Of a DNA stretch of 5,686 bases, positions 1 to 4,627 are shown piece after piece. The translations under genes and the position numbers were made by a program. Source of the DNA: an uncultured Selenomonadales bacterium (GTDB lineage Bacteria; Bacillota; Negativicutes; Selenomonadales; Selenomonadaceae); the NCBI GenBank assembly GCA_946547205.1, contig CAMNPA010000099.1, positions 1 through 5,686 on the forward strand, in the 5' to 3' direction. How positions within the stretch are numbered: the first letter of the stretch is position 1; every line of letters begins with the position of its first letter. Below the pieces are notes generated by a model, which saw only the letters and a list, made by a program, of their open reading frames with translations, searched no databases and had not been told where the DNA came from.

Positions 1-425
1 AACATGAATTCGCGCATCGGTTCGAGGACGTTGGTTATCGCCTCTTCCTGCGAGATTTGTCCCGCCAGGTAAGGTTGCAAGCCGTTATCGTTCGCCTGCG
101 ACCAATAAGGTGCCATGATGTAAAATGTCAGGAACATTGCCAGCGAGACGATAACTTGGTTCGGCGGGACGTTTTGCGTGGCGAGGGCGTTTCTAAGGAA
201 ACCGATTATCACGACGATTCGCACGAAGGAAGTTGTCATCAGCAAAATTGACGGCGCGATTGTCGCCAACGTCAACACCGCGATAACTTGCAACGTCGAG
301 GCAACTTGGTCGGGACTGTCCGCCGTGCCGACTTCCACGTTCACGCTCGGAATAATCGGTGCCGCCTCTGCAAAGTTCATCAGCAACACGACGCCCGCGC
401 AGATTAAAAAAAATATTCGATTCAA
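1..425 (-). CDS. fliP: FliP, flagellar type III export gate protein (5' part, cut by the window edge)
   Basis: FliP is an integral membrane protein that, with FliQ and FliR, forms the export gate of the flagellar type III secretion system. Translating the minus strand gives 141 codons before the left edge, about half to two thirds of a usual FliP. Residues 1-22 look like a cleavable signal peptide: N-R, a hydrophobic core, then AEA-A before Pro23. FliP is known to be made with such a signal. Residues 47-77 are hydrophobic and include the family signature MTTSFVRI (63-70) followed by GFLRNAL (75-81), PPNQV (87-91) and FLTF (98-101). EPMREFM ends the visible part. The start is inferred as TTG at 425. 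An in-frame TGA lies at 434-432, no ATG occurs before 380, and only TTG 425 preserves the signal peptide. A modest GGAAAG ribosome binding site lies about 11 bases upstream. The gene lies 32 bases after fliO, in the usual order. Identification is firm; the exact start is somewhat less so. Confidence 0.95.
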   Translation of the reverse strand, partial: MNRIFFLICAGVVLLMNFAEAAPIIPSVNVEVGTADSPDQVASTLQVIAVLTLATIAPSILLMTTSFVRIVVIIGFLRNALATQNVPPNQVIVSLAMFLTFYIMAPYWSQANDNGLQPYLAGQISQEEAITNVLEPMREFM

Positions 426-457
426 GCCGTGTCACACTTTCCGATAGAGACCAGGGA

Positions 458-967
458 CTAATTTCTTTTCTTGAAGAGCGGAATTTTGCGCACCAAATCA
501 GACAGCGTGCCGAATTCTTGAGAGAACATGTCGCCCGAATCAACGGCTTGCGCGTGAAGGTGCTCAATCAAATTTTTGTCGGTTATCTCGCCAAGCAAGC
601 TGATGTTGTGATCGGTCACGCCCAACAAAAAGACTCTGCCGGCCATTTCAACTGTGCAGACAGAGCGATTCGGTCCCAGTGGTAAATTTTCCAGAATTCT
701 GCCGCCGCTTGCCGAAAAACGCGCCGCATTGAAACGACCGCCGATAAATTTTGCGGCGAAATAAGCCATAATCAGCACGACGGCAAACACGGCTAACAAA
801 CTCAAAAGATAAGCGAGCGTCGACCACCACGATACGCCGGTCGGACGCGGCTCAGCCTCTTCGTAGCCGTCCAAATAACCGGCAGCCTCTGTGACAGAGC
901 CGCCAAAATATATCAAGCAAAAGAGCACCAGCATAGCCGGGATATAGAATTTGATTTTCTCAATCAT
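458..967 (-). CDS. fliO: FliO/FliZ, flagellar export gate assembly protein
   Basis: FliO is a small membrane protein that helps the FliP ring of the flagellar export gate assemble. This 169-residue protein has an N-terminal hydrophobic segment (about 8-25) ending in VTEAA, which could be a signal peptide. A second, clear membrane span lies at about 48-75 (starting at WSTLAYLL and ending near KFIG). The soluble part that follows carries the FliO-type stretch LPLGPNRSVCTVEMAGRVFL (95-114), then LLGVTDHNISLLGEI, and a basic tail (KKRN). FliO sequences are poorly conserved, so the call rests on this block, the topology and the position between cheY and fliP. The ATG shares one base with the cheY stop (TGATG). 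No convincing ribosome binding site precedes it, so translation is probably coupled to cheY. It could equally be annotated fliZ, the B. subtilis name for the same gene. Confidence 0.9.
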   Translation of the reverse strand: MIEKIKFYIPAMLVLFCLIYFGGSVTEAAGYLDGYEEAEPRPTGVSWWSTLAYLLSLLAVFAVVLIMAYFAAKFIGGRFNAARFSASGGRILENLPLGPNRSVCTVEMAGRVFLLGVTDHNISLLGEITDKNLIEHLHAQAVDSGDMFSQEFGTLSDLVRKIPLFKKRN

Positions 968-1329
968 CAGCCGACAGCTTTGCGTACTGCCTCAAGCACA
1001 CGGTCTGCCTGGAAAGGTTTGACGATGAAGTCGCGCGCGCCCGCTTGAATTGCCTCTATAACCATTGCTTGCTGTCCCATTGCACTGCACATGACGATTT
1101 TCGCTTTGGGATCAATTTTTTTGATCGCCTTGACTGCAGAAATTCCGTCCATTTCGGGCATGGTGATGTCCATCGTCGTCAAGTCGGGACGCAGTTCAGC
1201 GTATTTCTCTACTGCCTTCATTCCGTTCTCAGCTTCGCCGACGACCTCATAGCCGTTTTTGGAAAGAATATCCTTAACCATCATGCGCATGAACGCTGCA
1301 TCGTCGACGACCAAAACACGTACTGCCAT
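967..1329 (-). CDS. cheY: CheY, chemotaxis response regulator
   Basis: CheY is a single-domain receiver protein. CheA phosphorylates it, and CheY-P binds the flagellar switch (FliM/FliY) to change rotation. The 120-residue protein is a complete receiver domain with no output domain. The acidic pocket is D9-D10, the phosphorylation site is D54 (MDITMPEMDG context), the switch residues are S82 (CSAMGQQ) and F101, and the conserved lysine is K104 in VKPF. The stretches DDAAFMRMM, TMDITMPEMDG and DFIVKPFQADRVLEA closely resemble B. subtilis CheY, so this is the motor CheY rather than a generic regulator. The start is ATG, with GGGAGA eight bases upstream (1343-1338). It is separated from fliY by 184 bases holding a promoter-like pair (1426-1398), so it may be transcribed separately as well as by read-through. 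It overlaps fliO by one base. Confidence 0.97.
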   Translation of the reverse strand: MAVRVLVVDDAAFMRMMVKDILSKNGYEVVGEAENGMKAVEKYAELRPDLTTMDITMPEMDGISAVKAIKKIDPKAKIVMCSAMGQQAMVIEAIQAGARDFIVKPFQADRVLEAVRKAVG

Positions 1330-1397
1330 AATCCATCTCTCCCGTTAAAAAGATTTAGTTTTAATTTCAACATTAACCTTGACTGTCATTGTCCCGC

Positions 1398-1426
1398 ATT
1401 ATAACCGATATTTCGACACTCGGCAA
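1398..1426 (-). promoter_or_regulatory. Putative SigA-type promoter upstream of cheY
   Basis: On the minus strand, TTGCCG (1426-1421; 4 of 6 matches to TTGACA) is followed after exactly 17 bases by a perfect TATAAT (1403-1398). Transcription would start near 1391, leaving about 60 bases of leader before the cheY ATG at 1329. The spacing and -10 box are ideal, and the site lies in the only sizeable gap inside the cluster. Activity is inferred only from sequence. No SigD-type (TAAA...CCGATAT) promoter is evident on this strand. Confidence 0.65.
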
Positions 1427-1449
1427 GACTGGATTAAGTATAAGTCTTA

Positions 1450-1518
1450 GAAAAAATTCATCAAGGCAACGTGACGTTGCATCCTGTTAGATTGTTGTCG
1501 TTGAAAAAATTCATTAAG
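1450..1518. repeat. Direct repeat pair spanning the fliY stop and the gap
   Basis: GAAAAAATTCATCAAG (1450-1465) recurs as GAAAAAATTCATTAAG (1503-1518), matching at 15 of 16 bases, 53 bases apart. The right-hand copy includes the fliY stop codon (1516-1514). Weaker similarity continues rightward for about 11 bases (GCAACGTGACG at 1466-1476 against CCAAGTGCGACG at 1519-1530). This suggests the gap holds a decayed tandem duplication of the fliY tail. The poly-A content makes part of the match cheap, so this is a moderate call. Confidence 0.55.
1466..1480. repeat. 15-base perfect palindrome in the fliY-cheY gap
   Basis: GCAACGTGACGTTGC is a perfect inverted repeat with 7-base arms and a single central base. 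It lies about 40 bases upstream of the -35 box of the putative cheY promoter and about 34 bases after the fliY stop. Its form fits a dimeric regulator's binding site. As RNA the one-base loop would be strained, and no T-run follows directly on the minus strand (the T-run begins 8 bases later), so it is a weak terminator candidate at best. Function is unknown. Confidence 0.5.
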
Positions 1519-2728
1519 CCAAGTGCGACGCGCGTTCGGCAGGTGTAGCGATTTCAGTTATCCTCACGCCGAAATTTTCATCAATGACGACGACTTCGCC
1601 TTTTGCCAGGAAGTGACCGTTTACTTGAATTTCGACAGGTTCGCCCGCCAATTTGTCAAGCTCCACGATTGAGCCCGTTGCCAAGTCGAGAATTTCTTTG
1701 ATTGTCTTCTTTGTGCGCCCAAGTTCGACCGTCACTTGAAGTGGAACGTCCAAAATCAGTCCGATATTCGCTTCGTTGATTTGCACCGGCTCCACTGAAA
1801 GCGGCGTGAACTGCGCGGGCGAGACAGGCATATTCGTTACAACGTTAGGCTGCATTTGCGATCCTCCATAACCATAGCCCTGCGGCGGTGCGTAACCTTG
1901 TGCAGGTTGTTGCGGCGGATAATTTTGTTGCGGCGGCGGCGGTTGCGGTGCAGGAGCGGCGGCTTTTGGCGGCGGAGCAGGTGCAGACTTCGGAGCAGGT
2001 GCCGGAGCAGGTGCAGGTTCTTCTTCTTCGCCCATCAAAGCATCGACCATTTCTTTTGCGACCTTAACCGTGAGAATTTGCATTATCTCGCTGTCAATTA
2101 AGCCGTCAACTTCCATGCGAAATGCCGCACGAACAACAGGTTCGCTGTCGTCAATTTTGTTGGCAAGGTCTTCTTTGCCGAAGTCAACGAGATTCACTTT
2201 CGGCGGCGAAATATCGATTTTTTTCTTGAACATGGTCGACAAACTTGTTGCGACCGCGCCCATCATTTGATTCATCGCTTCGCCGACCGCGCTCATGTGA
2301 ATTTCGTTGAGTTCCGGGTCAGGATTAGTGCCGTCGCCGCCCATCATCAAATCAGCAATGACCGCCGCATCCGTGGCTTGAATCGCGAAAACGTTGTTGC
2401 CGTCAATGCCGACAGTGTACGCGACTTCGACGACGAGATAAGGCATCGGGTAATGCTGTTGGATAACGTTCATCGGCGCAACGGACACGGAAGGCGTCGT
2501 GATGTTCACCTTGTGACCGAGCAAAGTCGATAACGTCGTTGCCGCAGAGCCCATTGAAATGTTGCCAATTTCGCCGAGCGCGTCCTTTTCCATATCGGAC
2601 AAAAGCCCGTCAAATTCGTTGTTGTCTAAAGAGGCATCGCCGCTTGAAGAGCTGTCGCTCGAATCACCACCGCCGGCTCCGGACAACAGGGCATCAATTT
2701 CAGCTTGAGACAAATCACTCATCGTCAT
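1514..2728 (-). CDS. fliY: FliY, flagellar switch protein with CheC-type phosphatase motifs and FliN domain
   Basis: FliY is the Bacillota/Thermotoga counterpart of FliN. It is part of the C-ring switch and, in B. subtilis, dephosphorylates CheY-P at the motor. With the start at 2728 the protein has 404 residues, somewhat longer than the B. subtilis protein. Residues 6-15 (LSQAEIDALL) form an N-terminal motif like the CheY-P-binding peptide of FliM. A Gly/Ser/Asp-rich spacer follows. Two CheC-like half-domains carry complete phosphatase motifs: D49...E53-I-G-N56 with P79, and S146...E150-A-M-N153 with P175/P176. Residues about 237-310 form a Pro/Ala-, then Gln/Tyr/Gly-rich linker. The C-terminal SpoA/FliN domain occupies about 323-394 (LDVPLQVTVELGRTKKTIKE to FGVRITEI). 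The start at 2728 is preferred because AGGAGG (2740-2735) lies six bases before it; a start at 2743 would place this site inside the gene, and ATG 2722 is a 12-base-spaced alternative. The gene overlaps fliM by 14 bases, suggesting translational coupling. Confidence 0.96.
   Translation of the reverse strand: MTMSDLSQAEIDALLSGAGGGDSSDSSSSGDASLDNNEFDGLLSDMEKDALGEIGNISMGSAATTLSTLLGHKVNITTPSVSVAPMNVIQQHYPMPYLVVEVAYTVGIDGNNVFAIQATDAAVIADLMMGGDGTNPDPELNEIHMSAVGEAMNQMMGAVATSLSTMFKKKIDISPPKVNLVDFGKEDLANKIDDSEPVVRAAFRMEVDGLIDSEIMQILTVKVAKEMVDALMGEEEEPAPAPAPAPKSAPAPPPKAAAPAPQPPPPQQNYPPQQPAQGYAPPQGYGYGGSQMQPNVVTNMPVSPAQFTPLSVEPVQINEANIGLILDVPLQVTVELGRTKKTIKEILDLATGSIVELDKLAGEPVEIQVNGHFLAKGEVVVIDENFGVRITEIATPAERASHLA
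1974..2015 (-). repeat. 12-base repeat units in the FliY linker
   Basis: The plus-strand unit GGAGCAGGTGC(A/C) occurs at 1974-1985, 1992-2003 and 2004-2015. The last two are directly tandem, and the first is separated from them by six bases. Read on the minus strand, each unit encodes Ala-Pro-Ala-Pro. The near-identity at DNA level, not just protein level, suggests recent slippage or duplication, so linker length may vary between strains. Confidence 0.75.
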
Positions 2729-3728
2729 CAGCCGCCTCCTCATTTTCTTTTTGAACTACTTGAGTTATCTGCACTGCCAATTTTTTGCCGAAGGTGCCGG
2801 GTCTGCAATAAAATTTCGCATTCGTGCCAATCATGCAAGGAAAGTCGTCTTTGACTTTTGTATTGAGCTGGAGCACGTCGCCGAAACCGAGAGTCAAGAA
2901 TTCGCGAATTGTAATTTGCACGCGTCCGACTTCAACCACCAACGGAACTTTTGTCTTGTTGAGTTTTTTGCGGATAGCTTCGGCTTGTCCGGCTTGTTCG
3001 TCCTTGGCAGCAGACGCCGCGACCCAGAAAGTTGTCGTCAACTTCGACATAATCGGTTCAAGCACGAGATACGGTATGCAAATGTTCATCATGCTTTCGA
3101 CTTCGCCGAGCTTTGTGTGCAACGTGACGATAACGACCATATCATTTGGCGGGACAATCTGCGTGAACTGCGGATTTGATTCGGTTGCCTCAAGGACAGG
3201 ATTCATCGGCGTAACGTTCGACCAAGCCTCTTTGAAACGTTCCATTGCCGAATTGACGAATCGACGCATAACGGCATCTTCAATTTCCGTCAGCACGCGA
3301 GTTTTCATCGTCGTTGTGCCGTCGCCGCCGAATACGCGATCAAGATAAGCAAAGGCAATTTCCGAGCTGATTTCAAAGATTATGTTGCCTTTGAGCGGTT
3401 GCACGCCGAGAATTGATATTACGCTTGGATTTGCCAACGATTGAACGAATTCTTGATACGTGAGCTGTTCGACGGAAGCAACATCAACATTGACGAGCGT
3501 GCGAAGGTGCGAGCTCATGTAGGTATTCAACATTCGCGCAAAACTTTCGTGGAGCATGTAGAGCGTGCGAATCTGGTCTTTGGAAAATTTATCGGGTCGC
3601 CGGAAGTCGTAAACTTTAATCTTCTTGGCGTTCTCTTCCATTTTGAGATCTTCAAGGGAAGTTTCGCCTTCGTTCGCGGCGGCAAGCAGTGCGTCTATTT
3701 GTTCTTGAGTAAGTACATCAACGGACAA
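2715..3728 (-). CDS. fliM: FliM, flagellar motor switch protein
   Basis: FliM is the central C-ring switch protein. It binds CheY-P through its N-terminal peptide, contacts FliG through its middle domain, and packs with FliN/FliY through its C-terminus. The 337 residues match the usual family length. LTQEQIDALLAA (6-17) is the CheY-P-binding peptide. KVYDFRRPDKFSKDQIRTL (38-56) opens the CheC-like middle domain. GGDG (134-137) is the FliG-contact motif. About 257-325 is the SpoA domain (VPLVVEVGRVQITIREFL onward). The tail is acidic (EEAADDDE). The start codon is TTG, read as Met. A perfect AGGAGGT (3741-3735) lies six bases before it, and the resulting N-terminus MSVDVLTQEQ is what the family predicts. 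The gene begins 15 bases after fliL and overlaps fliY by 14 bases. Confidence 0.98.
   Translation of the reverse strand: MSVDVLTQEQIDALLAAANEGETSLEDLKMEENAKKIKVYDFRRPDKFSKDQIRTLYMLHESFARMLNTYMSSHLRTLVNVDVASVEQLTYQEFVQSLANPSVISILGVQPLKGNIIFEISSEIAFAYLDRVFGGDGTTTMKTRVLTEIEDAVMRRFVNSAMERFKEAWSNVTPMNPVLEATESNPQFTQIVPPNDMVVIVTLHTKLGEVESMMNICIPYLVLEPIMSKLTTTFWVAASAAKDEQAGQAEAIRKKLNKTKVPLVVEVGRVQITIREFLTLGFGDVLQLNTKVKDDFPCMIGTNAKFYCRPGTFGKKLAVQITQVVQKENEEAADDDE
2735..2740 (-). promoter_or_regulatory. Ribosome binding site deciding the fliY start
   Basis: AGGAGG, inside the 3' end of fliM, lies six bases before ATG 2728 and twelve before ATG 2722. It makes the longer reading from ATG 2743 unlikely, because that start lies upstream of the site. 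Confidence 0.8.
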
Positions 3729-3734
3729 GGTTTT

Positions 3735-3741
3735 ACCTCCT
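3735..3741 (-). promoter_or_regulatory. Strong ribosome binding site for the TTG start of fliM
   Basis: AGGAGGT, a perfect match to the 16S anti-Shine-Dalgarno core, lies six bases before TTG 3728 in the 15-base fliL-fliM gap. It is the main evidence for the non-ATG start. The strong site may compensate for the weaker initiation codon. Confidence 0.85.
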
Positions 3742-3743
3742 AA

Positions 3744-4280
3744 TCATTGCAAGAGGAAACTTGTGATGTAAACGTCGTAAACGGAACCGCCGCCGAGAGC
3801 AGCATTGAGCGCGTCTTTGAGTTGCTTTTTGAAGTCTTCCTGCTTATCGGCGTCGAAGTCTTCAAGCTTTGTTGCGCGCAAAAATTGCGTGGCGGTGTCG
3901 TTGACTTTGACTTCAGCATCGGGTTGAAGAGCATTTGTATCGGGATTGATGACGGATTTTTTTGAAGGATTGAACTCGACGATAATGCTCGCTTTGAGGA
4001 ATTTGCCACTGCGCGGACCGCCGACGTTGACGAGGATACCTTCTTTGGGATCGCCGATTTTGACGAAAACGCCCGCATCGTGATAACGAGGCTCGTCGCC
4101 TTCTTCGTGACCGGCTCCGACTTCGTCCATAAATTTTGTCACGACGAAAAGCGAAATACCTGCCGCCAATGCCAAGCCGACGATAACCAGCACGACGATT
4201 AAAATTATTTGCTTTTTCTTTGACTGCGCAGGCGGCGGCGCGGGAACAGCAACATCAACGTCCTTTTCTTCATCAGGCAT
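3744..4280 (-). CDS. fliL: FliL, flagellar basal-body-associated membrane protein
   Basis: FliL is a single-span inner-membrane protein that surrounds the stator units and supports motor torque, especially during swarming. This 178-residue protein has an acidic and Pro-rich cytoplasmic start (1-20), the basic KKK at 21-23, one long membrane span at about 24-48 (QIILIVVLVIVGLALAAGIS onward), and a periplasmic/extracytoplasmic domain. The domain ends in VYDVYITSFLLQ, matching the usual FliL C-terminus (V...V.FT.FV.Q pattern). LVNVGG and FLKASIIVEF (94-103) fit the stomatin-like FliL fold. The ATG is preceded by GGAGGT (4294-4289) with an eight-base gap. It sits between flbD (18 bases upstream) and fliM (15 bases downstream). 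The overall sequence is variable in this family, so the call rests on topology, C-terminus and position together. Confidence 0.95.
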   Translation of the reverse strand: MPDEEKDVDVAVPAPPPAQSKKKQIILIVVLVIVGLALAAGISLFVVTKFMDEVGAGHEEGDEPRYHDAGVFVKIGDPKEGILVNVGGPRSGKFLKASIIVEFNPSKKSVINPDTNALQPDAEVKVNDTATQFLRATKLEDFDADKQEDFKKQLKDALNAALGGGSVYDVYITSFLLQ

Positions 4281-4298
4281 AATTAATTACCTCCGTGT

Positions 4299-4499
4299 TT
4301 ACAGTTGCTTCAGGGCGCGACGATATTTCATGACGCGGCGCACTACTTCTTCGGCAGCCTCTTCGACGATGAATTTTTTCTCGTTGACCAGCGTGATGAC
4401 GGTGTCCGGCGTCGATTCGATTGTTTGAATCAGTTCCGCGTTAAGGATAAATTCTCCGCGCTTATTCTGGTCGGAATTGAATTTCGTGAGCTTAATCAT
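4299..4499 (-). CDS. flbD: FlbD/SwrD family flagellar protein
   Basis: This is a small soluble protein of 66 residues. In B. subtilis the homologue SwrD raises flagellar power for swarming; the mechanism is not fully known. The family signature is clear: MIKLTKFN at the start, FILNAELIQTIESTPDTVIT in the middle, and KKFIVEEAAEEVVRRVMKYR near the end. Compared with the family pattern as I recall it (MIKLT.LNG..F.LNAELIE.IE..PDTVITL), it seems to carry a few extra polar residues after position 8 (SDQNKRG). The ATG is preceded by AGGAGGG (4512-4506) with a six-base gap. It is the first flagellar gene after the promoter at 4617-4590 and lies 18 bases before fliL. The motA-motB pair often found between flbD and fliL in Clostridia is absent, as in B. 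subtilis. It should not be confused with the unrelated Caulobacter regulator also called FlbD. Confidence 0.93.
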   Translation of the reverse strand: MIKLTKFNSDQNKRGEFILNAELIQTIESTPDTVITLVNEKKFIVEEAAEEVVRRVMKYRRALKQL

Positions 4500-4589
4500 G
4501 GATTGCCCTCCTGTTTGCTTTTTTGCTGTGAAAGTTTTTCGCCGCGAACTTTTAAATCCCTTTTGATACGCAAAAAATTTTGCACAAGC

Positions 4590-4617
4590 ATTTTACACCT
4601 ACAAGGCACTTTGTCAA
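4590..4617 (-). promoter_or_regulatory. Putative SigA-type promoter of the flagellar operon
   Basis: On the minus strand, a perfect -35 box TTGACA (4617-4612) and a near-perfect -10 box TAAAAT (4595-4590) are separated by 16 bases. Transcription would begin near 4583, giving a leader of about 84 bases before flbD. The -35 box starts only 10 bases after the stop codon of the upstream hydrolase gene. A short inverted repeat (TTGTC at 4627-4623, GACAA at 4615-4611) overlaps the -35 box and might be an operator, but this is weak. Activity is inferred from sequence alone. Confidence 0.75.
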
Positions 4618-4627
4618 TACACGACAA

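Noticed and set aside
193..567. 124-codon minus-strand frame across the fliO-fliP junction
   Set aside because: It reads through the ends of fliO and fliP in another frame. The fliP and fliO frames in the same DNA carry conserved family motifs, and this one is low-complexity Arg/Ser-rich.
1379..1412. Plus-strand TTGACT...TATAAC and CCGATAT elements as a divergent or SigD promoter
   Set aside because: The spacing is only 15 bases, no TAAA box lies at the right distance for SigD, and no plus-strand gene follows.
2729..2743. Longer fliY start at ATG 2743 (MRRRL...)
   Set aside because: The AGGAGG ribosome binding site lies inside this extension, and the conserved N-terminal motif LSQAEIDALL needs only a start at 2728 or 2722.
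2751..3348. Two overlapping plus-strand frames of 142 and 174 codons opposite fliM
   Set aside because: Both are antisense to a complete, well-conserved fliM, show no family resemblance and have no supporting ribosome binding site.
4567..4582. AT-rich palindromic stretch GCAAAA-TT-TTTTGC in the flbD leader as a terminator or attenuator
   Set aside because: The arms are almost all A:T with a two-base loop, so it is expected by chance in an AT-rich leader and would not form a stable hairpin.
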